Shown: positions 1 through 7,230, counted from the stretch's first letter. The stretch: 40,667 nucleotides of DNA from Pseudobutyrivibrio sp. (GCA_024684955.1 JAIKWH010000012.1:1-40667), one strand, 5' to 3'. Notes: generated by a model not told the origin, from the letters alone. Translations and numbers: made by a program.

Positions 1-108
1 AATGAATTTCAAGGATACATGTTTTAAAAACTTGTATTAATTCAAGGTTTGTTTCACTGTTCAGTTATCAATCTGCGCTTTGTTGTTGCTCTCAGCAGCA
101 ACTCGTTT
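1..108 (-). other. Probable rRNA operon leader transcript, running off the left edge
   Basis: This stretch lies just downstream of three tandem minus-strand promoters and holds no credible gene. On the minus strand, the first bases after the last promoter form a 6-bp hairpin (GTTGCT pairing with AGCAAC), followed by an AT-rich leader containing TGAACAGTGAAAC. Stacked strong promoters followed by a non-coding leader are typical of clostridial rRNA operons. The 16S gene itself would lie outside the window, so the identity is inferred. A tRNA array or another stable RNA gene is the alternative. Confidence 0.5.
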
Positions 109-137
109 ATACTATCACGACCGGCTGTCTTTGTCAA
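109..137 (-). promoter_or_regulatory. Promoter P3 of the tandem stable-RNA promoter set
   Basis: On the minus strand TTGACA (132-137) is separated by 17 bases from TAGTAT (109-114). It is the promoter closest to the left edge, and the third of three with perfect TTGACA -35 boxes at roughly 100-base intervals. Confidence 0.75.
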
Positions 138-210
138 CAACTTTTTTATTTATTTTTTCTCGATTTCCTTAGGAAAATCAAGGGCTAGGCTCTTGCGAGT
201 CAGCTTTAAA

Positions 211-239
211 ATAGTAGCATCTCAACAATTTTTTGTCAA
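211..239 (-). promoter_or_regulatory. Promoter P2 of the tandem stable-RNA promoter set
   Basis: TTGACA (234-239) and TACTAT (211-216) are spaced by 17 bases on the minus strand. The predicted early transcript contains a near-palindrome (GATTTTCC next to GGAAATC) before P3. Confidence 0.7.
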
Positions 240-302
240 GCAGTTTTTACTATTTTTTTGTTGCTATTTTGTGAGGCTTTTTCCTCACGCGACAGCCAGA
301 TA

Positions 303-332
303 ATAATATCAAACGCCGCCAGTCTCTGTCAA
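303..332 (-). promoter_or_regulatory. Promoter P1 of the tandem stable-RNA promoter set
   Basis: TTGACA (327-332) is followed after 18 bases by TATTAT (303-308) on the minus strand. The -35 box overlaps the stop codon of the threonine aldolase gene, so the promoter begins exactly where that gene ends. The early transcript carries the hairpin GTGAGG/CCTCAC. Confidence 0.65.
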
Positions 333-1372
333 CAATTATTTTTATATTTTTCAAGAATTTTTAAGAGCTGATCTACAGCCTGATTTTCAGTGGACCAGGC
401 GGTGGCAATTCTTATTACTGTGTGGTCCTCATCATACTTTTCCCAGAAGCCGTAAGCCACTTCTTTTGAGAAGGATTCTAGGGCTTTATTGCACATGACT
501 ATAAAAATCTGGTTGGTAGGTGAGTCCAGGAAGAATTTGAATCCATTCTCCTTGAGATAAGTCTTTATCCGTGCTGCAGTATCGATAGCGTTTTGGCTTA
601 TCTTCATATACAGGTCATCTGTAAAGAGGGCATCGAACTGGACTCCAAGTAGTCGTCCCTTTGCAAGAAGGGCTCCGTGCTGCTTAATTTGGGTGATGAC
701 ATGTTTTGGTGTGTTGCCCTTTGTAAAGACTACTGCCTCTCCAAACATGGCTCCCACCTTTGTGCCTCCTATATAGAAGACATCGGAAAGGGCTGCAATA
801 TCTGCATAGGTCATGTCAGTTGCTGCGGCAAGACCATAACCTAGTCTTGCTCCATCTATAAATAGAGGCAAGTCGTATTCCTGACATACCATTCTGATTG
901 TTTCTAATTCATTCTTACTATATATAGTGCCGTACTCTGTAGGGTATGAAATATATACCATACCAGGATTTACCATGTGCTCGTGATTGTCATCGGCATA
1001 AAAGTCTCTAAGATATGACTTTAATTCCTCAGCATGGATTTTGCCGTCATGGCCTGGGATGGTGATTACCTTGTGGCCACTGTATTCAATTGCTCCAGCC
1101 TCGTGGGCTGCAACATGACCTGTGTCGGCTGCCACAACTCCATCAAAGTTGCCAAGCATGGAATCAATAACAAATTGGTTAGTCTGAGTGCCGCCTACCA
1201 AAAAGTAGATATCGGCATTTGGACAGTCGATGACCTTTTTAATTTTTTCTTTGGCGCTACGACAAAAATCGTCCTCCCCATAGCCTGGTGTGGAAACTAA
1301 GTTGGTCTCTGAAAGAGCCTTTAGAACTGAAGGATGACATCCTTCTGCATAATCACATGAAAAGTACAGCAT
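329..1372 (-). CDS. Low-specificity threonine aldolase / beta-eliminating lyase family, PLP-dependent
   Basis: This 347-residue protein matches the fold-type I PLP threonine aldolase family, which cleaves L-threonine or allo-threonine to glycine and acetaldehyde in the cytoplasm. Visible signs are the N-terminal SCDYAEGCHPSVL segment, VGGTQTNQFV (about residues 58-67), the cofactor region FIDGARLGYG (about 171-180) and the presumed PLP lysine in YIGGTKVGAMFGEA (about 201-214). Length is normal for the family (330-350). GGAGGG lies before the ATG. It sits alone between a tRNA-Ser terminator and the stable-RNA promoters, and its stop codon overlaps the first of these. Substrate preference cannot be read from sequence, so a related beta-eliminating lyase remains possible. 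Confidence 0.88.
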   Translation of the reverse strand: MLYFSCDYAEGCHPSVLKALSETNLVSTPGYGEDDFCRSAKEKIKKVIDCPNADIYFLVGGTQTNQFVIDSMLGNFDGVVAADTGHVAAHEAGAIEYSGHKVITIPGHDGKIHAEELKSYLRDFYADDNHEHMVNPGMVYISYPTEYGTIYSKNELETIRMVCQEYDLPLFIDGARLGYGLAAATDMTYADIAALSDVFYIGGTKVGAMFGEAVVFTKGNTPKHVITQIKQHGALLAKGRLLGVQFDALFTDDLYMKISQNAIDTAARIKTYLKENGFKFFLDSPTNQIFIVMCNKALESFSKEVAYGFWEKYDEDHTVIRIATAWSTENQAVDQLLKILEKYKNNC

Positions 1373-1401
1373 TACATTCCCTCCAAAATTAACATATATA
1401 G

Positions 1402-1429
1402 CAAAAAAGCAACCACTTGCGTGATTGCT
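1402..1429 (-). terminator. Intrinsic terminator after tRNA-Ser
   Basis: On the minus strand AGCAATCAC pairs with GTGGTTGCT over 9 bp around a GCAA loop, followed by six T residues. It starts only five bases past the tRNA 3' end and ends the tRNA transcript before the threonine aldolase gene. Confidence 0.85.
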
Positions 1430-1433
1430 TCAA

Positions 1434-1519
1434 CGGAGAGGGTGGGATTCGAACCCACGCGCCCTTGCGGACAAACGGTTTTCAAGACCGCCTCGTTATG
1501 ACCACTTCGATACCTCTCC
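1434..1519 (-). tRNA. tRNA-Ser (anticodon UGA)
   Basis: The minus strand folds as a class II tRNA. The acceptor stem GGAGAGG pairs with CCTCTCC. The anticodon arm GCGGT-CTTGAAA-ACCGT carries anticodon TGA. There is a long variable arm (TTGTCCGCAAGGGCGCG region) and the T-arm GTGGGTTCGAATCCCAC. The discriminator is G, as expected for serine, and CCA is not encoded. It reads UCA and probably other UCN codons. Confidence 0.96.
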
Positions 1520-1543
1520 ATGTATCTCTCGGACACGAGTAGT

Positions 1544-1572
1544 ATAATATCATCTACAAGGGATGATGTCAA
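1544..1572 (-). promoter_or_regulatory. Promoter of tRNA-Ser
   Basis: TTGACA (1567-1572) and TATTAT (1544-1549) lie 17 bases apart on the minus strand, about 25 bases upstream of the mature tRNA 5' end. The -35 box begins TTGACATCAT, the same ten bases as the promoter of the small RNA near 7140. Confidence 0.8.
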
Positions 1573-1645
1573 CAATAAAAATGGAAGTTTTTCCTAAAAA
1601 ATAATTATTCAGAAAACTCTGACAAAGCGTGTACTTTCACCATGA

Positions 1646-2341
1646 TTAGCCATTATTTTTGGAGCGCAAAATTGCCTCTCCAAAAGCTATGTCCTCAGGG
1701 GTGGTAACCTTGATATTCATATAGGAACCCTCTATCATGTGGACCTCGTGGTCTGTGACCGCTTCCACCACCATGGCGTCGTCCGTAATAGACCTATCCC
1801 CGCTGGCCATGATCTTGTCATAGGCCGATCTGATTAGATTGTACTCAAAGCACTGTGGGGTCTGAACTACCCACACCCTATCTCTGGCAGGTGTGTTTAA
1901 TACCTTTCTGTGGTCGTCTGTGATTTTTATGGTATCCTTTGTAGGCATACCTACAACGCAGGACTCATATAGAGCAACTGCAGACATAGACCTATGGATT
2001 ATATCTATAGTAACAAAGGCTCTTGCGCAATCATGGATCAGCACATAGCCATCATTTACAGCCTTGAGGCCAGCATAAACAGAATCATACCTTTCATCAC
2101 CACCCTCAACAATGGCGATGCACTTGCTTATATGATATCTATCTATAATTTCCCTCTGGCATTTTTCAACATCACCAGGAGCCACTACCAGAACAATATT
2201 TGTAACCTTGCTGGCCTGAAATGTCTCCAAGCAATGAACCATAAGGGGTTTGCCCCCTACATTCATGTACTGCTTAGGAGTCTCATTTTCCATTCTTTTT
2301 CCTGATCCTGCTGCCAAAACTATTGCTGTAAATTTATTCAT
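1646..2341 (-). CDS. ispD: 2-C-methyl-D-erythritol 4-phosphate cytidylyltransferase (MEP pathway)
   Basis: This 231-residue enzyme transfers CMP from CTP to methylerythritol phosphate in the non-mevalonate isoprenoid pathway. The nucleotidyltransferase signature AIVLAAGSGKRM (residues 6-17) and the PKQYMNVGGKPL segment (23-34) are the CTP-binding region. LIHDCARAFV (about 101-110) and the C-terminal NIKVTTPEDIAFGEAIL (about 208-224) are further family motifs. Length matches IspD. It is the last gene of the tsaE-tsaD operon, six bases after the tsaD stop. AGGAGA lies upstream of the ATG at a rather long distance. Neither ispF nor any other MEP gene is in the window. Confidence 0.95.
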   Translation of the reverse strand: MNKFTAIVLAAGSGKRMENETPKQYMNVGGKPLMVHCLETFQASKVTNIVLVVAPGDVEKCQREIIDRYHISKCIAIVEGGDERYDSVYAGLKAVNDGYVLIHDCARAFVTIDIIHRSMSAVALYESCVVGMPTKDTIKITDDHRKVLNTPARDRVWVVQTPQCFEYNLIRSAYDKIMASGDRSITDDAMVVEAVTDHEVHMIEGSYMNIKVTTPEDIAFGEAILRSKNNG

Positions 2342-2347
2342 ATTATT

Positions 2348-3373
2348 CTAGCGTTCTCCTAATTTAAGATTTGGGACTGCATTTAAGTCCCATCCATCCC
2401 TGCGGCCTGCCATGTACTCGTAATATGCAGCCGCGCCAATCATGGCTGCATTGTCTGTGCAAAGTATAGGTGATGGATGATAGAATTCTACACCCTTTCT
2501 CTTGCACATGTCCTCCATGGCTGCCCTAAGTGTCTGGTTGGATGCCACACCACCTGCTATGGCAAATTTGTCCATTTTGAATTCGTCTATAGCCATCTCA
2601 GCATGAAGGCAGAGGGTGTCAATAACGGTCTGCTGGAAGGATGCCGCCACATCTGCTTGAGAAACTTTCTCACCCTTCATCTGGGCCATATTTATATAGT
2701 TTAAGACCTGTGATTTGAGTCCACTAAAGGAGAAATCATAGATTCCATCAGAAACCTTTGGGCGGGTAAAGGCCATAGCCTCAGGATTGCCCTCCTTGGC
2801 TGCCTTTTCAATCTTTGGACCCCCTGGGTAGCCAAGACCAATTGCTCTAGCCACCTTGTCAAAAGCCTCTCCTGCTGCATCATCTCTGGTCCTGCCCAGT
2901 ATCTCATACTGGCCATAATCTACCACCCTAACCAAATGGGTGTGACCGCCGGATACAACAAGGCAGAGAAATGGTGGCTTTAAGTCCTTATTCTCGATAT
3001 AGTTGGCGCTGATATGTCCCTCTATGTGGTGAACTCCAATGAGGGGTTTGTTTGCGGCAAAAGCAATAGCCTTTGCCTCAGCGACGCCCACAAGTAAAGC
3101 CCCGACCAAGCCAGGGCCATAAGTAACTGCTATTGCATCTATATCCTCCAGGCCCATGTCTGCATCATCAAGGGCTTGCTCCACAACCTGGTTGATTCTC
3201 TCTATGTGTTTTCTAGAAGCAATCTCTGGAACCACCCCTCCGTAGAGAGTGTGGAGAGGAATCTGGGTAGATATTACATTGCTCCTAAGATCCCTGCCAT
3301 TTACCACAACTGCTGCGGCAGTTTCGTCGCAGGAACTTTCAATAGCAAGTATTTTAATTTCTTCAGAACTCAT
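2348..3373 (-). CDS. tsaD: tRNA N6-adenosine threonylcarbamoyltransferase
   Basis: TsaD transfers the threonylcarbamoyl group to A37 of ANN-decoding tRNAs, forming t6A together with TsaB and TsaE, both encoded in this operon. The 341-residue protein shows the ASKHA start [16 protein letters not shown] (residues 8-23), the metal-binding HIEGH (116-120), the SGGHTHLV phosphate loop (about 141-148) and a second nucleotide motif AIAGGVASN (about 272-280). Length is typical. The gene follows the DUF6715-like gene by three bases and precedes ispD by six, so translation is probably coupled. The TsaC/Sua5 partner that makes threonylcarbamoyl-AMP is not in this window. Confidence 0.96.
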   Translation of the reverse strand: MSSEEIKILAIESSCDETAAAVVVNGRDLRSNVISTQIPLHTLYGGVVPEIASRKHIERINQVVEQALDDADMGLEDIDAIAVTYGPGLVGALLVGVAEAKAIAFAANKPLIGVHHIEGHISANYIENKDLKPPFLCLVVSGGHTHLVRVVDYGQYEILGRTRDDAAGEAFDKVARAIGLGYPGGPKIEKAAKEGNPEAMAFTRPKVSDGIYDFSFSGLKSQVLNYINMAQMKGEKVSQADVAASFQQTVIDTLCLHAEMAIDEFKMDKFAIAGGVASNQTLRAAMEDMCKRKGVEFYHPSPILCTDNAAMIGAAAYYEYMAGRRDGWDLNAVPNLKLGER

Positions 3374-3376
3374 TTA

Positions 3377-3946
3377 TTAATCCTCACTAGACAACTGCCA
3401 GGCAAGTATTTTCCAATCTCCATTCTCATCCTTTCTCAGGCAGAACTCCTCATATGTCCTAGTATAACTAGAGCCCTCTCTGACAAAGTAGTAGGTCTGG
3501 ACAAAGGCGCACTCATCACCCTTTACTGTTTTGTATTGAACCTCTTTGGAGTCACTAACAGAACTTGATACAATTGTCCTTTTTCTATTTTTATAATCAG
3601 CAATTTCCAATTTAAGAGATGACAAATATACATCCTTTGGATTATAGGAAAGGAGCTCGTCATCTAGCAGGCATCTGGCCTGGTCAGCCATGGCCTCCAG
3701 TTCCTCGTCTGAGTACTCTTGGTCATAATATGCCTTGATTATTCTGTTGTACCACTTTACAACGGATCTGGCGGTAACTGGATAATCCTTTTGAAAATCC
3801 TTTGATAATATGGCCTGAACCTCTGAAAGTTCCACATTATCGTCTGCGTTTACCTGGTCGTTTCTATGTGACAAATAGGCATAGTAACCCACTACAAGTG
3901 CCACCATACATATTACCGCTATTCCGATTCGCAGTACCTTTTTCAT
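3377..3946 (-). CDS. Membrane-anchored protein of unknown function (resembles DUF6715)
   Basis: This 189-residue protein starts with a positively charged end and one hydrophobic segment (about residues 6-26), so it is probably an anchored extracytoplasmic protein. There is no lipobox. The rest is acidic and aromatic-rich: VKWYNRIIKAYYDQEYSDEE (about 63-82) looks helical, and the C-terminal half (EFCLRKDENGDWKILAWQL) resembles the final strands of NTF2-like or DUF4829-like domains. I associate it tentatively with the Lachnospiraceae family DUF6715, from memory only. It starts one base after the rnz stop and ends three bases before tsaD, so it is firmly inside the t6A operon. Function unknown. 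Confidence 0.72.
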   Translation of the reverse strand: MKKVLRIGIAVICMVALVVGYYAYLSHRNDQVNADDNVELSEVQAILSKDFQKDYPVTARSVVKWYNRIIKAYYDQEYSDEELEAMADQARCLLDDELLSYNPKDVYLSSLKLEIADYKNRKRTIVSSSVSDSKEVQYKTVKGDECAFVQTYYFVREGSSYTRTYEEFCLRKDENGDWKILAWQLSSED

Positions 3947-3947
3947 C

Positions 3948-4859
3948 CTAATCCTCCGTAAAATCTAATTCTACGAATTTGCCATCTTCTCCCAAATAGG
4001 ACTGTGGAAAAATCTCACAAACTTTTTTCATGTATCTCTTATGACCCGTCATGGATGGAGAAAAGTGAGTAAGCCACAATTCTTTGACCTGGGCATCCTT
4101 TGCAACCTGAGCCGCCTCATAGAAGGTCATATGTTTATTTTGCTTTGCCTTTACCAGTTTGTCTTCCTCTGCATACATACCCTCGCAGATGAGCAGGTCG
4201 GCATCCCTAGCAGAATCCACCAAAGACTGGGTAGGCCTAGTGTCTGTGCAGTAGGTAACCCTAATGCCCTTTCTGGCAGAACCCATAACCATGTCTGGAG
4301 TGTATGTCTTGCCCTCAAAATCTATGGTCTTACCCTTTTGAAGAGGATTCCACATATTGACAGGAAGGCCAAGGGACTTGGCTGCCTCCACATCAAACCT
4401 GCCTGCTCTAGGAATGTCTATAGTGTATCCATAGCAGATCACATTATGGTTTACCCTGAAAGCATGTATATGATATCCAAGGATTTCTATGTCCTCCTCG
4501 GCGCCAGAAATCTCGTGAAAGTTAATTTCAAAAGGGAGCTCTGGGGCAATAACCCTGAGAGACCTAACAACGGCCTCCACCCCCTTGGGACCAATAATTG
4601 TAATAGGCTCAGTCCTGTCCGAATTGCCCATGGAAAGCAAAAATCCTGGCAAACCACTGCAGTGGTCTGCATGAAAATGGGTAAGACAGATAACTGAAAT
4701 AGGATTGGGTGAGAATCCCGCCTCCCTAAGAGCCACCTGGGTGCCCTCGCCACAGTCTACCAAGAGACCCTGGCCATTGTATCTAAATAAACAGGCTGTA
4801 AGCCATCTATTGGGAAGGGGCATCATTCCTGCCGTCCCCAACAAGCATACGTCTAACAT
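3948..4859 (-). CDS. rnz: Ribonuclease Z (tRNA 3' endonuclease)
   Basis: RNase Z is a zinc beta-lactamase-fold nuclease that removes the 3' trailer from tRNA precursors, especially those lacking an encoded CCA, as both tRNA genes in this window do. The 303-residue protein has the metal motif LTHFHADHCSGLPG (residues 59-72, ligands His61, His63, Asp65, His66), the N-terminal GTAGMMPLPNR, the later ligands in YCTDTRPT and CEGMYAE, and a C-terminal LTHFSPS histidine. Length agrees with bacterial RNase Z. It lies 11 bases downstream of rimI within the operon and is followed almost immediately by the DUF6715-like gene. Confidence 0.93.
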   Translation of the reverse strand: MLDVCLLGTAGMMPLPNRWLTACLFRYNGQGLLVDCGEGTQVALREAGFSPNPISVICLTHFHADHCSGLPGFLLSMGNSDRTEPITIIGPKGVEAVVRSLRVIAPELPFEINFHEISGAEEDIEILGYHIHAFRVNHNVICYGYTIDIPRAGRFDVEAAKSLGLPVNMWNPLQKGKTIDFEGKTYTPDMVMGSARKGIRVTYCTDTRPTQSLVDSARDADLLICEGMYAEEDKLVKAKQNKHMTFYEAAQVAKDAQVKELWLTHFSPSMTGHKRYMKKVCEIFPQSYLGEDGKFVELDFTED

Positions 4860-4870
4860 CTATAATCCTT

Positions 4871-5317
4871 TCAAATCTCTATATCTAAGCGCATGCATAT
4901 GGCATCCTCCACAGGGTCACTGTAAAAGTACTTGCGCTTTCCTATTTCTTCAAAGCCCACCCTAGTGTATAGACTGCGGGCGGCTACATTGGACTCTCTC
5001 ACCTCTAAAAATAAGGTGTCTACTCCTTTGGACTTTAACTGAGATAAACTATAATCCATAAGAAGTCTGCCCAAGCCCTGACCCCTGTGGCCCCTTTCAA
5101 CCACTATATCAGGCAACTCGGCCTCAGGCACAGTCAGATAAAATACTGCAAAAGCCGCTATGGTATTTTCCTCTGTGGCCACAACAATAAAAGCGTGGTC
5201 GGAATCTATGGCCTCTTTGTAGGAAGAGTATGTCCAAGGGGTGGACATAGCCTCCACTTCTATGGCAAGGATGTCATCTATATCCTCTAGGCTAGCATAT
5301 CTAAATTCAAAAGCCAT
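4871..5317 (-). CDS. rimI: N-acetyltransferase of the RimI family
   Basis: This 148-residue GNAT protein is of the type that acetylates the N-terminal alanine of ribosomal protein S18. The acetyl-CoA pyrophosphate loop is VVERGHRGQGLGRLLMDY (about residues 72-89, with the Q/RxxGxG/A core), followed by the conserved FLEVRESNVAARSLYTRVGF segment (about 103-122), the RimI hallmark. The start codon overlaps the tsaB stop by one base (TAATG), so the two are translationally coupled. The tsaB-rimI-tsaD association is widespread in bacteria and supports the call over a generic GNAT. Confidence 0.92.
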   Translation of the reverse strand: MAFEFRYASLEDIDDILAIEVEAMSTPWTYSSYKEAIDSDHAFIVVATEENTIAAFAVFYLTVPEAELPDIVVERGHRGQGLGRLLMDYSLSQLKSKGVDTLFLEVRESNVAARSLYTRVGFEEIGKRKYFYSDPVEDAICMRLDIEI

Positions 5318-6033
5318 TAAGCCCTGCCTTCCTTTTCTTTTTCCATCCGCTCTCGCTCAGCCTGGGACAACCTAAGGTATTCCGGTCTGTGATCTGCGGC
5401 TGGCTGGCAGTCGCCATTTAAGTAATAAATCAAGCCCAAGGCGGCAACTGATGAAGCGTGCTGTCTGTTGAGATGGGCAGGTGCAAGTCTGTAAGGCACA
5501 GTGAGAAAGGATTTAATCTTGTCCCCAAAAACAGGAACTCCGTCACCCAGGAAGGTAACCATCTCCCCTCTACTATTAATATCGGCTGCGATTTCCTCAA
5601 AGGAAACTGCGCACTGGTCTTTGACCACTGTAAATGCTCCGTCATTTTCAAATTTGTAAAGGCCTGTGTATACCTGGCCTCTTCTGGCGTCCATAATAGG
5701 ACAGATAAGTCCTGGATTACCCCACATATTGTAAGCCAAAGCATCTACCGTAGACACTGAAACAATTGGGGTGCCCAGGGTAAATCCCAGGCCCTTTGCT
5801 GTGGCGCTGGCTATGCGAAGACCTGTAAAGGAACCAGGTCCTGCCGCCACTGCAATAGCATCTATGGAATACAGGTCAAGATCAATCATCTTGCCCAATT
5901 CATCCAACATAGGAAGAAGGGTTTGAGAATGGGTCTTTTTGTAACCTGTAGTGTATTCTCCTATTAAATTGTCATCTTCTACAAGGGCAACAGAGGCAAC
6001 AAGCCCTGAGCCATCAATTCCTAATATGCGCAT
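5317..6033 (-). CDS. tsaB: tRNA threonylcarbamoyladenosine biosynthesis protein TsaB
   Basis: TsaB is the inactive TsaD paralogue that dimerises with TsaD to form the t6A transferase. The 238-residue protein has the ASKHA N-terminus ILGIDGSGLVASVALV (residues 3-18), HSQTLLPMLDEL (about 35-46), the conserved AVAAGPGSFTGLRIASATAKG stretch (about 61-81) and MDARRGQVYTGLY (about 114-126). The C-terminal part is shorter than in TsaD, as usual. It starts one base after the tsaE stop and shares a base with the rimI start. The last residues are a charged tail rich in Glu and Arg. Confidence 0.95.
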   Translation of the reverse strand: MRILGIDGSGLVASVALVEDDNLIGEYTTGYKKTHSQTLLPMLDELGKMIDLDLYSIDAIAVAAGPGSFTGLRIASATAKGLGFTLGTPIVSVSTVDALAYNMWGNPGLICPIMDARRGQVYTGLYKFENDGAFTVVKDQCAVSFEEIAADINSRGEMVTFLGDGVPVFGDKIKSFLTVPYRLAPAHLNRQHASSVAALGLIYYLNGDCQPAADHRPEYLRLSQAERERMEKEKEGRA

Positions 6034-6034
6034 T

Positions 6035-6466
6035 TTATATCTGTTCTACCGTAATCTTGCGGTAATCAAATCCCTTTTCTAAATTCTTTTCTATGGTAAC
6101 TCTGGTGTGATTTTCAGGTAAAATTTCCTCAATAAGATTTGCCCATTCAATGAGGCAGACACCATCACCGTAAACATAGTCCTCGTATCCTATCTCATCC
6201 ATCTCCTCCACATCACCTATGCGGTAGACATCAAAGTGATAGAAAGGAAGGCGACCACTGTCGTAAACCTGGACAATGGTAAAGGTAGGGCTGCAGATGC
6301 TTTCTGGAATGGCAAGGCCTGTGGCAAAGCCCTGGGTGAAAACAGTTTTGCCTACCCCCAGGTCTCCAATCAGGGTATACACCTGACCAGGCTTGGCATT
6401 TTCTGCAATCTTTTTACCTAATTTTTCAGTTTCTTCTGCTGAATTGGTTTCAAAAACTTCTATCAT
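6035..6466 (-). CDS. tsaE: tRNA threonylcarbamoyladenosine biosynthesis ATPase TsaE
   Basis: TsaE is the small P-loop ATPase that drives the TsaB-TsaD cycle in t6A synthesis. The 143-residue protein has the Walker A motif GDLGVGKT (residues 34-41), the switch region SPTFTIV (about 59-65), FYHFDVYRI (about 75-83) and the Walker B-like VCLIEWANLI (about 103-112). The length is standard. Its ATG overlaps the stop of the YcxB-like gene as ATGA, so the first gene of the operon and tsaE are translationally coupled. Confidence 0.95.
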   Translation of the reverse strand: MIEVFETNSAEETEKLGKKIAENAKPGQVYTLIGDLGVGKTVFTQGFATGLAIPESICSPTFTIVQVYDSGRLPFYHFDVYRIGDVEEMDEIGYEDYVYGDGVCLIEWANLIEEILPENHTRVTIEKNLEKGFDYRKITVEQI

Positions 6467-6969
6467 TTTATTGTGTATTTATAATCCTCTACGTGTGATT
6501 TGATAAAGGCCAAAATCTGGTCTTTTTTATCTTCTATATCAGAGACAGGAATAATATATGCATTAATCCTGCTGCTGTAAATCAGCAAATATCCATTCCA
6601 AAGGGAAACTTTGTAAATGTACTGCCATGGCAAATCTGCCGGCTCCTCCACAGCAGGGGAAGTAATCACAAGCCCCTCTTCCTTTAGGGTGTAATTGAGG
6701 GGGTGCATAAAGACCTCCTGCCTCATCTGAGCCTTGGCCCTCATTTTGAGAGACATAGGCAAATACATACAAAAGAGTATAGCTACAAGTGGGTACAAGA
6801 GCCTGTAAAAGCCAGTGAGGGATTGATATCTCATCCCCCATACCGCTATTAAAAGAAGGGATACAATCACAGATACGATTCCCTGGGATGATCTGTAAGC
6901 ATGATGAATATTGAAATTATATAAATCCTGTTCAGATATTTGGGTGCTAAATGTAATATTTTCGTCCAT
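6463..6969 (-). CDS. YcxB-like membrane protein, function unknown
   Basis: This 168-residue protein has a soluble N-terminus, two hydrophobic segments (about residues 30-46 and 53-73), and a C-terminal beta-rich cytoplasmic part with the LPWQYIYKVSLWNGYLLIY pattern (about 113-131). That pattern, followed by AYIIPVSDIEDKKDQILAFI, is what one sees in YcxB-domain proteins, whose function is not known. GGGAG precedes the ATG. It is the first gene of the tsaE-tsaB-rimI-rnz-tsaD-ispD operon and overlaps tsaE by four bases. No clear promoter is visible between it and the small-RNA terminator; an AT-rich TAAAAT at about 45 bases upstream is only a weak -10. Confidence 0.7.
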   Translation of the reverse strand: MDENITFSTQISEQDLYNFNIHHAYRSSQGIVSVIVSLLLIAVWGMRYQSLTGFYRLLYPLVAILFCMYLPMSLKMRAKAQMRQEVFMHPLNYTLKEEGLVITSPAVEEPADLPWQYIYKVSLWNGYLLIYSSRINAYIIPVSDIEDKKDQILAFIKSHVEDYKYTIK

Positions 6970-7014
6970 TTAAAAATCTCCCTATTTTTAAATATTTTAA
7001 CATAAATATACACA

Positions 7015-7055
7015 CAAAAAAAGAAGACACGAATCGAAACCCCTAACGATTCGTG
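7015..7055 (-). terminator. Intrinsic terminator of the small RNA
   Basis: On the minus strand CACGAATCG and CGATTCGTG form a perfect 9-bp stem around the 10-base loop TTAGGGGTTT, followed by TCTTC and seven T residues. It separates the small-RNA promoter from the YcxB-tsaE operon. Confidence 0.8.
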
Positions 7056-7105
7056 CCTAAACCCTTTCTCCTAAAAAGCCGTTGAACTACGCTTTTTATC
7101 AACTA
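7015..7105 (-). ncRNA. Candidate small RNA of about 90 nt with own promoter and terminator
   Basis: A perfect promoter (7112-7140) and a strong terminator (7015-7055) bracket about 90 bases with no ATG-initiated frame. The RNA would have two hairpins. The 5' one (7072-7098) is an exact 8-bp stem, TAAAAAGC/GCTTTTTA, with an 11-base loop containing GTTCAAC. That loop is also complementary to the upstream GTTGA, so an alternative fold exists. Between the hairpins is a purine-rich AGGAGAAAGGG, which looks like a Shine-Dalgarno sequence but is followed by no start codon. The terminator loop is again G-rich (AGGGG). It is not a tRNA and I do not recognise a known RNA family. It could instead be an attenuated leader for the operon downstream. 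Confidence 0.5.
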
Positions 7106-7111
7106 GTGATG

Positions 7112-7140
7112 AGTATAGTATTACTTGTTAATGATGTCAA
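7112..7140 (-). promoter_or_regulatory. Strong promoter of the candidate small RNA
   Basis: TTGACA (7135-7140) and TATACT (7112-7117) are 17 bases apart on the minus strand, matching the consensus except for one base. It resembles the tRNA-Ser promoter in its first ten bases (TTGACATCAT). Confidence 0.8.
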
Positions 7141-7176
7141 CGAAAAAGGCCTTTCGGGAATTATCTTTGTGTATAG

Positions 7177-7207
7177 TATACAATTGCCCCCGGGAGCAAA
7201 TTGTATA
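7177..7207. repeat. 31-bp imperfect palindrome between tex and the small-RNA promoter
   Basis: TATACAATT at one end is the exact reverse complement of AATTGTATA at the other, and the inner GC-rich part (TGCTCCCGGGGGC on the minus strand) continues the symmetry with one bulged base around CCGG. It lies 23 bases past the tex stop codon. As RNA it would be a 13-bp hairpin, but no T-run follows, so it is not a standard terminator; it could be a DNA-binding site or an RNA stability element. Confidence 0.5.
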
Positions 7208-7230
7208 AGTTTACAAGAGTATTGGGGTTT

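Noticed and set aside
49-303. Open frame of 84 codons on the plus strand at the left end
   Set aside because: It runs antisense through three strong minus-strand promoters, has no ribosome site and encodes a Phe/Leu-rich sequence like translated AT-rich non-coding DNA.
1372-1575. Open frame of 67 codons on the minus strand
   Set aside because: It reads through the whole tRNA-Ser gene and its promoter, so it is not a gene.
7015-7105. A tRNA or tRNA pseudogene in the small-RNA region
   Set aside because: TAGTTCAACGG looks like a D-loop, but there is no matching acceptor stem, no T-arm with a TTCRANY loop and no 5-bp anticodon stem; the hairpins fit an independent small RNA better.
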